Assembly (NCBI GenBank): GCA_963818885.1
Contig: CAWFTP010000003.1
Coordinates: 248,001 to 312,000 of the forward strand
DNA: 64,000 bases
From: DATFDN01 sp963818885
Lineage (GTDB): Bacteria > Pseudomonadota > Alphaproteobacteria > Acetobacterales > Acetobacteraceae
Direction: 5' to 3'
Shown here: positions 27,188 through 36,515 of the stretch, piece by piece
How positions within the stretch are numbered: position 1 is the first letter of the stretch
Layout of the letters: each line of letters starts with the position of its first letter
Position numbers and translations under genes: made by a program
The notes under the pieces: generated by a model
Databases searched by the model: none
What the model saw: only the letters and a program-made list of their open reading frames with translations
What the model was told of the DNA's origin: nothing

Positions 27188-27655
27188 TTACCCCAGCAGG
27201 ATCGCGTTGCGCAGAGCGACCGGCGCGCCGACCCCGCGTAGCGGCTCGATCCCCGCCCCGGTGCCGCGCACCACCACCGTGCCGTAGTTCAGCAGCCGCC
27301 CCCAGATCGACTGCATCACGTCCACCGTCTCGATCTTGGCGACGTTCATCTCCACCGTGTGGTGCGACAAGAGGCCGCGCTTGAGGATCACGCGGCGGTC
27401 GGTGACCACCACCTCCGTGCTGTGCCGGCGTATCCATTCGGCGATGAACATCAGCACGGCGACCAGGGCGATCGCGGCGGCGGCGTAGAAGCAGTACGTG
27501 CGCTGTGGCTGCTCGACCGCGACGAACGCGCCGACGCAGGCGATCGCCACCGCGACCGCGGCCCAGAACGCCGAGGGCCAGAAGATCAGCCAATGCAGCC
27601 GGCCGACCATGCGCACCGTCTCATCGGGCTGCAGCACCTTGGTGTAGTAGGCCAT
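27188..27655 (-). CDS. Bacterial PH-domain membrane protein (YdbS-like)
   Basis: A 155-residue protein with two membrane helices (about residues 22-45 and 55-72) followed by a bPH2 domain: STEVVVTDRRVILKRGLLSHHTVEMNVAKIETVDV and a glycine-rich tail GTVVVRGTGAG. YdbS-like proteins sit in the inner membrane; their role is not well defined. It starts 3-4 bp after the tag gene end and is probably co-transcribed with it. Confidence 0.82.
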   Translation of the reverse strand: MAYYTKVLQPDETVRMVGRLHWLIFWPSAFWAAVAVAIACVGAFVAVEQPQRTYCFYAAAAIALVAVLMFIAEWIRRHSTEVVVTDRRVILKRGLLSHHTVEMNVAKIETVDVMQSIWGRLLNYGTVVVRGTGAGIEPLRGVGAPVALRNAILLG

Positions 27656-27658
27656 CGC

Positions 27659-28222
27659 CTATCTCGCCCCCGTCCGGCAGACGCAGCCCACCAGGTGGTC
27701 GTCCACCATCCCCGTCGCCTGCATGAACGCGTAGCAGATGGTGGAGCCGACGAACCCGAAGCCGCGCTTCTTCAATGCCTTGCTGAGCGTATCGGACAGC
27801 TCGGTGCGGGCGGGCACCTGCTCCGCCCGCCGCCACTTGTTGACGATCGGCCGGCTGTCCACGAACGACCACAGCCAGGCATCCAGGCTCCCATGCTCGG
27901 CAGCGACCGCCAGCGCCGCTCGCGCGTTCGCCCGCACCGAGGCCACCTTCAGCCGGTTGCGGATGATCGCGCCCTCCGCCAGCACAAGCGCCAGCTCGGC
28001 ATCGCTCATCGTCGCGATCCGGGGGATGTCATAGGCGTGGAACGCCGCCCGGTAGCCCTCGCGGCGGGCCAGGATCGAGGCCCAGGACAGGCCCGCCTGC
28101 GCGCCTTCCAGCACCAGGAACTCGAACAGCGCCGAATCGCCGTGCAGGGGCTTGCCCCATTCATTGTCATGGTAGGCTGTCATCGCGGCCGAGCCGTTCG
28201 CCCACCCGCAGCGCGTCACCAT
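27659..28222 (-). CDS. tag: DNA-3-methyladenine glycosylase I
   Basis: A 187-residue Tag-family glycosylase that removes 3-methyladenine from DNA. The zinc ligands are visible: Cys5 (RCGW), His18 (AYHDNEWG) and the C-terminal H-x3-C in DDHLVGCVC. FEFLVLEGAQAGLSWASIL, NRLKVASVRANA and GFGFVGSTICYAFMQATGMV are diagnostic. The ATG at 28222 is preferred; an in-frame ATG at 28279 would overlap the divergent dehydrogenase gene. The two start codons are only 15 bp apart, so their promoters must lie inside the neighbouring gene or overlap. Confidence 0.92.
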   Translation of the reverse strand: MVTRCGWANGSAAMTAYHDNEWGKPLHGDSALFEFLVLEGAQAGLSWASILARREGYRAAFHAYDIPRIATMSDAELALVLAEGAIIRNRLKVASVRANARAALAVAAEHGSLDAWLWSFVDSRPIVNKWRRAEQVPARTELSDTLSKALKKRGFGFVGSTICYAFMQATGMVDDHLVGCVCRTGAR

Positions 28223-28237
28223 CCCGGAGTCCCGCCC

Positions 28238-29206
28238 ATGCTGCCGCCCCCGGACCAGCTTACGGTCTGTTTCGCCCATGTCGCCTACCAGATGCAGGCC
28301 CGGTTCGAGGCGCGCAAGACCGGCATGCGGTCGATCGAGGTCCGCGACCGCGCCGGCCTCGCCGCCAACATCGCCGACGCCGACATCGTCTGCGTCTCAA
28401 TGTTGTGGGACAATGCGTTGATCTCGCAGGCAAAGCGGCTGCGCTTCATCCAGTCGATCAGTGCCGGCACCGACCAGTACGACCGCGCCGCGCTCGCCGC
28501 CGCCGGGGTGCGCCTCGCGAGCGCGGCCGGCGTCAACGCCAACGCGGTGGCCGAGCACGCGATGGCGCTGATGCTCGCCCTCGCCCGCCGGCTCCCGGAG
28601 GCGCGCGACAACCAGCGCGCCCATGTCTGGCGCGGCATGATCGCCGAGATCGGGGCGCGCGAGGCCGAGCTCGCCGGCCGGACCCTGCTGATCGTCGGCC
28701 TCGGGCGGATCGGCGGGCGCCTCGCCGCGCTCGCCAAGGCGTTCGGCATGCGGGTGCTGGCGACCCGGCGCGACCCCGCCGCCAGCGCGGGCGCAGCGGA
28801 CGAGGTCGCCGGCATGGACGGGCTCGCCGGCCTGATCGGGCAGGCCGACTACGTCGCGCTGGCCTGTCCGCTGACGCCCCGGACCGAGCGGCTGATCGAC
28901 GCCGCCATGCTCGCCCGCTTCAAGTCCGGCGCCGCCCTGATCAACGTCGCCCGCGGCCGCTGCGTCGATGAGCCGGCCCTGATCGCCGCCCTGACCGAGC
29001 GCCGCCTGACCGCCGCCGCGTTGGACACCACCGCCGACGAGCCGCTCCCCGCCAACTCGCCATTGTGGGACATGCCGAACGTGCTGATCACGCCGCACAC
29101 GGCCGGAGAGACAAGAGCCTATGAAGACAATGTGATAGACATACTTCTTGAGAACCTGGGTCGGCTGCGCCGCGGCGAGGCCGAATTGTACAACGGGGTG
29201 GTTTGA
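28238..29206 (+). CDS. D-2-hydroxyacid dehydrogenase
   Basis: A 322-residue NAD-dependent dehydrogenase of the D-isomer family. GRTLLIVGLGRIGGRLAALA is the nucleotide loop; the catalytic triad is Arg in NVARGRCVDEPAL, Glu in DTTADEPLP and His in VLITPHTAG. Family members reduce glyoxylate, hydroxypyruvate or other 2-oxoacids. The last residues, RRGEAELYNGVV, are encoded by a sequence repeated in part twice downstream of the gene (29181-29285). ATG 28238 has GGAG nine bases upstream. Confidence 0.9.
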   Translation: MLPPPDQLTVCFAHVAYQMQARFEARKTGMRSIEVRDRAGLAANIADADIVCVSMLWDNALISQAKRLRFIQSISAGTDQYDRAALAAAGVRLASAAGVNANAVAEHAMALMLALARRLPEARDNQRAHVWRGMIAEIGAREAELAGRTLLIVGLGRIGGRLAALAKAFGMRVLATRRDPAASAGAADEVAGMDGLAGLIGQADYVALACPLTPRTERLIDAAMLARFKSGAALINVARGRCVDEPALIAALTERRLTAAALDTTADEPLPANSPLWDMPNVLITPHTAGETRAYEDNVIDILLENLGRLRRGEAELYNGVV

Positions 29207-29285
29207 GCGTGGTTTGGTAATGTCCGAACTGTACAACAGGCCGATTTTGGGGGGTGCGGCGGCGCGGCCGAACTGTACAATCGGC
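29181..29285. repeat. Three spaced CCGAAYTGTACAAY repeats
   Basis: The sequence CCGAA(T/C)TGTACAA(C/T) occurs at 29181, 29224 and 29268, 43 and 44 bp apart in direct orientation. Copies one and three also share the preceding (C)GGCG(A/C)GG. The first lies in the dehydrogenase's last codons; the others are in the gap before the sulfotransferase gene. TGTACA itself is palindromic. They may be regulator sites or a short local duplication. Confidence 0.7.
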
Positions 29286-29300
29286 GGCCATGGTTCGAAG

Positions 29301-30408
29301 ATGATCGAAGGTTTCCTCGAGTTCCGTCGGCCCTCACGAGATGCGCGGGTGGGCGTTCGATCCGGCAAGGCCCGACGACCACCTGACCGTCGAGATACTG
29401 TGCGGCCCGGAAGTCGTGGGTCGCGCCCAGGCTGATCTCTACCGGCGCGACCTCGAGGAGGCTGGACGTGGCGGCGGGGATCACGCGTTCATCTTGGCGC
29501 TCGCACCCTCTCTCGCCGATGGCGACTTGGAGAGGGTGTCGGCACGGGCCGCCCACGCGGGCGCGCGTCCGCAACCCCTGCGACGCCTCGAAGCGCAGCC
29601 CGAGATCGCCCCGCCCCTGCCTCCGATCGAATGGCCAGGCCGCGCGACCGATCCCGAACATCGTCCGGTATTCGTGCTCGGTGCGGCGCGTTCCGGCACC
29701 AGCGCGGTCGCCCACGCGCTTCTCGCCGGGACCCAGTACCAAGGGCACGAGGAGGGGCACTTCCTGGATGTGCTGGCGCCGCTGCTCGTGGCATGGCGGG
29801 GATTTCAGGACAGCAAGACGGATGAGCGCATCGGCGACCGCAACACCACAGCCACGCGGTTCGCGGACGACTTCATCGAGAAAGGATTGGCGTCAATCGT
29901 AATCGAGGCGATGCGCGCGCTATTCCCCGCCGGGCTGTGGCTGGACAAAACGCCAAACGCCAATATGGCGCACTTGGCGCCGTCCTTCCACGGCATTTGG
30001 CCGAACGCCCGGTTCATCTTCATGAAGCGGAGTCCGGTCGACAACATCGCGTCACGCCTGCGGAAGTTCGAGTACGATTTCGCGCACAACTGTCGCGAAT
30101 GGGCGAGCGTGATGGAGGCGTGGCTCTCCGTGCGGGAGAAGCTTGCGGGCGTTTCGATCGAGCTTGATCAGCAGACCGTCGCACGCGAACCGACGGCCGC
30201 AGCGTCCGCGATCGCCACTCTCCTTGGCCTACCTGCGATCGAGCAGCACCGAGTGGCGCAAATGCTCGCGAGAGAACGACCGCAACAGACAGGTGAGGGT
30301 TTCGACGCGCAGAGGCCACTGGCGGAGACGGGATGGCGGCCGGATTGGGTGCGGACGTTCCGGGAGCTATGCGGGCCGATGATGGCGGCCTACGGATACC
30401 GCGAATAG
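29301..30408 (+). CDS. Sulfotransferase family protein with N-terminal glycan-cluster module, frame broken once
   Basis: The sulfotransferase domain (about residues 115-360) has the PAPS 5'-phosphosulfate loop FVLGAARSGTSAVAHALL and the 3'-phosphate motif FMKRSPVDNIASRL. A module of about 50 residues precedes it (GWAFDPARPDDHLTVEIL ... RRDLEEAGRGGGDHAFILAL), also found in neighbouring genes. ATG 29341 opens the frame directly at GWAF, but ATG 29301 encodes MIEGFLEF, the normal lead-in to this module, in another frame; removing one base near 29331 joins them (368 residues). It would sulfate a sugar or lipid in the glycan pathway. Confidence 0.75.
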
Positions 30409-30424
30409 GTCGGGCACGCGACGG

Positions 30425-31081
30425 CTATGCTGGGTTCTCGACCAAGCTCAGGCAGTCGAGATCCACGTCAGCGCCCCAATTAATCACGACCTGTCGAACC
30501 ACGCGGAGATCTTCCTTCAGCGCGTAGTGCTCGAACAACTCCTTCGACATGAAATTGCGGGCAGCCGGATTCGTCCGCCAATCGTGGCCACCGGTGTAGT
30601 TTGAATGGTGGAAGAAGGCCCGCCCGCCTGGCTTCAATATCCTTCTGGCGTCCGCGAGGTAGGATCGCACGACGTCGCTATCGAAATGGACCATGGCGTC
30701 GAAGCAATAGATTAGCGTAACAGAAAAAGCGGGCAGAGGCCGAAAGTCGTAGCCGTTGTTTACAAAACTCGCGACACGAGAATTGTCGGTAAACCTGCTG
30801 CGGCACACTGCCACATTCCCAGGCTGGATGTCCGTGAGGGTAACTCGGCCGGCGACCTTCAGGAGGAACGCCGTGTTCCGCCCGTGGCCTGCCGCGAGAT
30901 CGACGACCTCCGCAAAGTCGCAATCAGAGATGAACGGCCAAACCACCTTCTCCCATAGCGCCGGCATGTGGGGCTCCGCCTTCGCGAAATAGGAGTTCTC
31001 CGGAGTCCACGGAGCGCCCGAGTAGTCGGCGAGCAAGGCCAGCTTTTCCGAGCTAACCGGCAGATGGGAATGGTTCTCCAC
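30425..31081 (-). CDS. Class I SAM-dependent methyltransferase
   Basis: A 218-residue methyltransferase starting at GTG 31081. FAEVVDLAAGHGRNTAFLL is the S-adenosylmethionine loop, followed by VTLTDIQPGNVAVC, VTLIYCFDAMVHFDSDVV and ARRILKPGGRAFFHHSN. It is the last gene of an AT-richer minus-strand run (33.1-30.4 kb) with a GT61 and another methyltransferase, which suggests decoration of a surface glycan. The acceptor is unknown. Confidence 0.82.
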   Translation of the reverse strand: MENHSHLPVSSEKLALLADYSGAPWTPENSYFAKAEPHMPALWEKVVWPFISDCDFAEVVDLAAGHGRNTAFLLKVAGRVTLTDIQPGNVAVCRSRFTDNSRVASFVNNGYDFRPLPAFSVTLIYCFDAMVHFDSDVVRSYLADARRILKPGGRAFFHHSNYTGGHDWRTNPAARNFMSKELFEHYALKEDLRVVRQVVINWGADVDLDCLSLVENPA

Positions 31082-31194
31082 GTAGCTGATGCTCCTGAAC
31101 GAGGTCGGATTGCTTGGCAGATCCGTGTACCCATAGCCAATTACCGGTTTTTCACGACTTCCGGTGCAGCCTTACCGGTGCCTTTGGAATCAAG

Positions 31195-32355
31195 TCACGC
31201 AAACGACTCGATCGCCTTGATCGCGCCGGCCACATCGACGGTCCACCGCTTGTGCACGATCGTCGTGTCGTCCAAGTCCTGCCGTCCCAAAATGAAGCCA
31301 TAGCGATGCTTCATAGAAGCGAACAGGTTGGCGTGACCATGGACAAAGGCCATGCTGCTTTCAATGGATATGACGCGCGTCCCTGGCCGCGAGAAGATGA
31401 CGTTGAACATACCGGCGCCCCCGAGCCCCACGATAACCCTTGCTTCACGAAATGTGCTTACCTGCTCTGGGAACGTCAGAAGCTCTGGCTCGACCACGAG
31501 GAAGTCGCGCTCTTCTAAAGCCGTTACCAATTCGGCTTCGTTCAGAAGGGCACGATAGCGCCCCTTCGATTGCGCGGTCATGTTGCGCCGAGCCACGAAT
31601 ATCCTTTCTGCTCTTCGCTCGCCGGAGCCTGTTCTGAGGCGATCGCCGACTTGTGCAAAGATCTCCTTATCGGACTCCGTCGGCGTCAAGTCGATCGAAG
31701 AGTATTGATTCATGGTTAGATCGGGACATCGGTAGGTTCGGGCGAGTTCCTGGTGAACTATCTGATCTTCTGTGAGCCCGAGTTTCAGCAGTAGCGCGTG
31801 CTGCCATGGCCTCGAAACATAGCATATGAACCGGTCTTCTTCCTGCCTTTGTATGAACGAGACGACACTCGGTATGCCGTGGAGCAGCCACATTCCCCAG
31901 TTTAACGGCTCGATAGGAGTGCCGAACAATGCTCTCCCAGGAAGTGTCTCAACTTTTTCGGGGGCTATTGTTTCAAGGTCGTACTCGAATCCGTCGCCTC
32001 GGTGATAGACCTGGGGTATCGGCAGGGCACGTCCCGGATGATGCTCGATGTGAAATCCAAGGCGCATCGCGTAACCACCAATGTCTTGGCAGTCGAAGGA
32101 TCCATCTTCGCCTACCAATCCGTGAATGTGATGAAAACCGAACAGTAGCTTGTCCTGGTATCTACCCCGATATCGGCTCGCTGACTCGCGCGGGGCTGGG
32201 GTGAGAAGGTGACGAATATCGATCTCATAACCGGACAAGTCTGTCACGAACTCCGCGGGTGTACGGGTCCATCTTTGCGCTGGTTCGACGAGTGAGACAT
32301 TCGGCCGTGCGGTAATCGTCGAAGCCGCCGGAACAAGCAGCGGCCTACGGTCCAC
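31195..32355 (-). CDS. Glycosyltransferase family 61 (DUF563) protein
   Basis: A 386-residue protein starting at GTG 32355. The C-terminal half has ERIFVARRNMTAQSKGRYRALLNEAEL, FREARVIVGLGGAGMFNVIFSRPGTRVISIESS, the signature of GT61/capsular-polysaccharide glycosyltransferases. No signal peptide is apparent. The gene overlaps the preceding methyltransferase by 11 bp and has lower GC than most of the window. Sugar donor and acceptor are not predictable. Confidence 0.85.
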   Translation of the reverse strand: MDRRPLLVPAASTITARPNVSLVEPAQRWTRTPAEFVTDLSGYEIDIRHLLTPAPRESASRYRGRYQDKLLFGFHHIHGLVGEDGSFDCQDIGGYAMRLGFHIEHHPGRALPIPQVYHRGDGFEYDLETIAPEKVETLPGRALFGTPIEPLNWGMWLLHGIPSVVSFIQRQEEDRFICYVSRPWQHALLLKLGLTEDQIVHQELARTYRCPDLTMNQYSSIDLTPTESDKEIFAQVGDRLRTGSGERRAERIFVARRNMTAQSKGRYRALLNEAELVTALEERDFLVVEPELLTFPEQVSTFREARVIVGLGGAGMFNVIFSRPGTRVISIESSMAFVHGHANLFASMKHRYGFILGRQDLDDTTIVHKRWTVDVAGAIKAIESFA

Positions 32356-33092
32356 GGAGGAGCCTGCGGATTAGACCGGTTAGGGAGGCCTCGGAGGTCG
32401 GAAGGATGCTAAGGCGACTCACGAACTCTCGGAACCGCTCTGTCGCTGCGTCTTCTCCAGCGAACGTTTGAACCGCCTCCGAGTAGCCCTGACCGAGAGA
32501 TTCGGAGGTCGGATCGAGATTGGTGACAGCGATCAACCCCGTCGGCGGGGCATTGATTCCGAACATGATCAGCTCGGGTCTGAGTTGTCGAATGATAGCG
32601 GCCGCCTTCCACACATCACCAGCCCACCAGTCCGGGTTAGGAGAGCTTGCGATGAGCGATCGATCGCCAGGATCTCGGCGGGCCACGTATCTGTCGGGAG
32701 GAAGGCAGTCGTGCATTAGGATCAACGAGTTCCGGTCAGCGGTACTTCTCCACATGCATGAAATCTCTGAGTAAGAACTCATATTCGTGCATGCCGTCGA
32801 GAAACGCCATTTCAACATGGCCTCCGAGTATGCTGTGTAAATCCTGGTCAGAGAAAAATGCGTCACTCGTCGTCTGAAACAGATGACAAGCGGGCTTTCC
32901 GCCAACGACGTCGGCCGAAAGCTGGAAATGTGGATCAATTGCAACAGACATGCACGCGGCGAGGGCTAGGGTATCTCCACGCGCAGTGCCGATCTCAACG
33001 TAGGTCTTAGGCTGCAGCAGTTCGTGGAGGCGCGCGAGCACAACGGCATACGAGTCTCCTGAATGCCCCGAAAACAGATGAAAATCATCCAT
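32345..33092 (-). CDS. CmcI/Methyltransf_24-like SAM methyltransferase, frame broken once
   Basis: The N-terminal frame reads LLQPKTYVEIGTARGDTLALAA (SAM loop), AIDPHFQLSADVVGG, and EMAFLDGMHEYEFLLRDFMHVEKY, then stops. Removing one base at 32741 (the G before a GTAC) continues as ADRNSLILMHDCLPPDRYVARR and on to the end, giving 248 residues. The D-G-x-H and later HDC are typical of cephalosporin-hydroxylase-like/macrocin-type methyltransferases. It overlaps the GT61 start and heads the low-GC three-gene run. Confidence 0.8.
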
Positions 33093-33216
33093 TGTCCGGT
33101 ATGCCTACGGAGTTCGCTTTAGTTCGGGCCCGGCGTGGTATGCGAACGCCCAGGACCAAGCCGCTCGCTCGCGAACGACTTACGGGGCAGGCGAAGTCTG
33201 CAATGGCGCCACGGAC

Positions 33217-33810
33217 CTACCGCCCCGCCTCCTCGCTTCGCCCGTCCCCTTTCGCACCGTCCAACCCCACGCCCTCATACAACTCGGACAACGTCACCTC
33301 GACGCCAACTCTCTGGCATGCGGAGCACGCCTCACCGCCGGCAATGATGTCAGCCACCCAATCGCCACCCTTGCGGGAGAACACGATGGCGGCGGCGTGG
33401 TCCTGTTCGAGGATGACGTAGCGTTGGATCGAGGGGGTCGCCCGATACTCCGCGTTCTTTTCGATCAGGTCGGTGTTGGCGGTGCTCTCGCTCAGGATTT
33501 CGAACACAACCTTCGGATCGCGCACGACCGTGTCCTTCGGGGCAACCGGCGTGCAGACCACGAAGGCGTCCGGATAGCGGATGCTGCCGGCGACCTCGAT
33601 TTTCAGCTCGCTGCCGTACGGTTGACATGGCTGGCCGCGCAAGCGGCCCGTCAGGCAAAAGAGCAGATTACGCTGGATCGCGGAATGCGCAGCCGTCCCG
33701 CCGGTCATCGCGACGGGCCGGAACCCATCGAACTCGTAGCGCAGAGCTTGGCGTTCCTCCCACGCGAGGAACTCGGTCAGGCTCATTGGTCTGCGAAGCG
33801 CGACGTTCAT
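33217..33810 (-). CDS. Uma2 family (PD-(D/E)XK nuclease-like) protein
   Basis: A 197-residue protein. MSLTEFLAWEERQALRYEFDGFRPVAMTGGT, SELKIEV, RYPDAFVVC, PKVVFEILSESTANTDLIEKNAEY and SIQRYVILEQD are the standard Uma2 segments; the acid residues in RYPDAFV and VFEILS and the lysine in DLIEKNAEY fit the nuclease-fold active site. Uma2 proteins are abundant in cyanobacteria and scattered elsewhere; cellular role is unclear. Its ATG overlaps the TGA of the upstream glycosyltransferase by four bases, so it is translated with a glycan gene. Confidence 0.85.
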   Translation of the reverse strand: MNVALRRPMSLTEFLAWEERQALRYEFDGFRPVAMTGGTAAHSAIQRNLLFCLTGRLRGQPCQPYGSELKIEVAGSIRYPDAFVVCTPVAPKDTVVRDPKVVFEILSESTANTDLIEKNAEYRATPSIQRYVILEQDHAAAIVFSRKGGDWVADIIAGGEACSACQRVGVEVTLSELYEGVGLDGAKGDGRSEEAGR

Positions 33811-36445
33811 CGCATGGAGCGTACCATGGCCGCGGCCCCCTCGCCAGCGATCCCCTCCACCACCGCCCGAAACTCCTCGACTGAGCACTCCCGCGCCACC
33901 ACGCCGCAATGCACCCTCCCGCAACGCCGCCCACAGCGCCGCATCGCGATACACCGCCAGCACCGCGCGCGCGAAGCCCGCGGCGTCGCCGACCGGCACC
34001 GCCATCAGCTCCGCCCCGTCCCGCCAGCCGAGCTGATCCGCGAGCAGCGCGCTCGCCACCACCGGCAGCCCCATCGAAGCCGCCTCGTGCACCTTGTACG
34101 GCAGCCCCGCCGCGAAGCGCGTCGGTGCGACGAACACGCGGCTGCGGTCATACAGCAGGCCCAGATCGGCCACCGACCCGCGCAGCGTCACCCGCGGATG
34201 CGATTCCAGCGCCGACAAATCCACGTCCCCCACATGCCCCGCGACCGTCAGCCGCGTCTCATAGCCCAGCTCCGCCTCGATCAGCGGCAGCACCGCATCC
34301 ACGAACCACAGCAGCGCGTCGTGGTTGGGGGAGCCCGCCACCTCCAGCGCGCCGACGAACAGCATCCCCGCGCGCTCCTCGAAGCCCCGCGGCGTCGGCG
34401 TCGGGGCGCGCGCATGGCCCAGCACGGCGACGTCGGGGAAGCCCAGGGCGCGCAGCCGCGCCGCTTCCGCCTCGCTCACCGCCACCACCGCCTGGCAGAA
34501 CCACGCATCGGCGAACTCCGCCATCAGCGCCGAGTCCAAATCCGCCGGCGCTTCCCCCAGCGCCTCGCGTCGCGCCGCCTCGCGCAGCGCCGCGATCGCC
34601 TCGGTGTCCAGCACGAGGCGCACGCCGCCCAGCACGTCGGTCCCGCCGCGCTCCAATATCGGCTTCACCCGCTCCAGATTATGCGTCCGCGCGATCCAGA
34701 TCGTATCGTAATAGCCGCGCCGCGCGCGCAGGAACCCCTCCAGCGCATCAAGGCCCCGGTCGTGCATCACCTCCACATTCTCCGGCATGTCGGCATGGAT
34801 GGCGGCGGGATCGACGCGCGCCGGATGCACCGGATAGACCGTGACGTGCCGGCCCGAGGCGGCGAGCGCTGCGACGATGTCGTTCGACCGCCCGAACCCC
34901 TGCCCGAGCCGGTGCAGCGGCACCTGGTCCTCGATGAACAGCACCCGCCCGCGCGGCGCGACGGCGGTGCGCGCGAACAGCGCGGCGCGCGCATCGGCGG
35001 CATAGCGGAAGCGCAGCCGGGCACGGTGCTTGCGGAAGAAGACGTCGCGCCGCTCGGCGATCATCGCCGCCGCCGCCGCGACCCCGCCCGAGGACCCGTG
35101 CTCGAGATGCCAGGCCACGATCGCCGGGTCATACACCACCCGATGCCCCGCCTCCGCCAGCGCCAGGCACAGATCGGCGTCCTCGTAGTAGCCGGGCGCG
35201 AATGCCGGATCGAATCCGCCCAGCGCGCGCACCGGCTCGGCGCGCGTCAGCAGGAACGCCGCCGAGCAGTAGTCGACGTCGCGCACGAAATTCGCCTCGG
35301 GCGCCAGCGGAGAGGCGTCGCGCATGTATCCCAGTCGTCCAGCCGTCGCGCCAGACGATGCTCCCCGCCTCCTGCAACGCGCCATGGCTGCGGATCAGCT
35401 TGGCGCCGACCGCGCCGATCGAGGCATCCTCCATGCGACGCAGCGCCGCCGCGATCGCGCCCGGCGCCAGCACCAGATCGTTGTTGAGGTACAGCAGCAA
35501 GGGCGCGGCGGAGAATTGCAGCGCCGCGTTCGATCCTTGCAGGAAGCCGATATTGTCCTCGAAGCGCACGATGCGCGCCCCGCGCACATACTCGCCGAGA
35601 TGGCGCGTCTCGTCGGCCGACCCCGAGTTGATCACGATCAAATCCATCGCGCCGGCGAAATTCGCCCGCAGGCTGGCGAGCGTCGCCATGGTCAACGCGA
35701 ACCGGTCATGCACCACCATCAGCACCGACAGCGCCGGCTCGCCCGCGAAGCTGAAATCCACCGGCGCCCGCCCGGTCCCCGCCGCGAGCGCGCGTGCGTT
35801 GAGCAGGAACAGCGCCTTCGCCGCCCCCTCCCCCGGCGGGTCCGTCTCCGCATCCTGCGCCCCCGGTCCCGCCAGCGCGACATGGCGCAGGCCGGAGCGG
35901 ATGTCGATCGTGCGTGCCTTCGCGGCCCGCCACGCCCCCACCGGATCGAGCCCTGGCGACGGACGCAGCCCCGCCACCATCCCGTGCTGGAGGAAGTGGC
36001 GCAGCAGCCCGCCCGGCGGATCGCCCTCGAGCTGGGCGCGGTAGTGCATGCACGAAAAGCGCGGGCTGGGGTCGAGCCGGTCGTGATCCAGCGCGTCGAG
36101 CAAGGTCGCGATCGTGATCGGATCGGCGAACCGGTCGGGCTCGGCCTCGCGCATGAAGCGCAGGTCGATCAGCGGATGCGGCGAGCGCGCCTCCGCCACG
36201 CCCCAGCCGACGAAATGCAGCAGCGGATCGAAGTCGCCCCTGGTGATGTCGGGATAGCGCAGCGCATACCAGGCACGGTCGAAATACCACGCCACGTCCG
36301 GCCGGCCGGCGATCGGCAGCTCCAGATAGCGGCGCGCGGCGTCCGGATCGTCCTTCCCCCCGCCGATCGCGGCGGCGAACAGCTCCGCGTCGACAAAGTC
36401 GGAAGCCAGCAGCTCCAGCGCCTTGGGCAGCGGGTATTCCATCAT
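33807..36445 (-). CDS. Two-domain glycosyltransferase (GT2-GT4 fusion), frame broken twice
   Basis: Rebuilt as 878 residues. Residues ~50-230 hold repeats of the type WYALRYPDI...DPLLHFVGWGVAEARSPHPLID seen in large glycan transferases. A GT2 domain follows (LSVLMVVHDRFALTMATLASL, VINSGSADET, LLYLNNDLVLAPGA). After a frame break near 35335 come YEDADLCLALAEAGH and a GT4 domain (GMLFVGALEVAGSPNHDALLWF, YKVHEAASMGLPVVAS). A second break near 33895-33903 precedes the true end, RECSVEEFRAVVEGIAGEG..., with the stop overlapping the Uma2 start. Both breaks need one base removed. It probably adds two sugars in surface-glycan assembly. Confidence 0.83.
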
Positions 36446-36464
36446 CCGACCCGCTCGTTCTTCC

Positions 36465-36493
36465 CCTCTCCCCCCGCGACGCGGGGGGAGAGG
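36465..36493. repeat. Perfect 13-bp inverted repeat hairpin
   Basis: CCTCTCCCCCCGC, loop GAC, then the exact complement, followed by AGGGTGAGGGGGG. It lies between the two glycosyltransferase operon parts (36446-36515). Similar hairpins occur at 41467 and 49567, so this is a dispersed intergenic element that may end transcription or stabilise mRNA. Confidence 0.7.
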
Positions 36494-36515
36494 CAGGGTG
36501 AGGGGGGCGCAACCC

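Noticed and set aside
29181..29285. CRISPR or iteron array
   Set aside because: Only three short repeats, no cas or rep genes, and the first copy is inside a coding region.
33217..35385. A single 722-residue glycosyltransferase-Uma2 fusion protein
   Set aside because: The fusion depends on one extra base; removing it gives the normal glycosyltransferase end with a stop overlapping a good Uma2 start codon.
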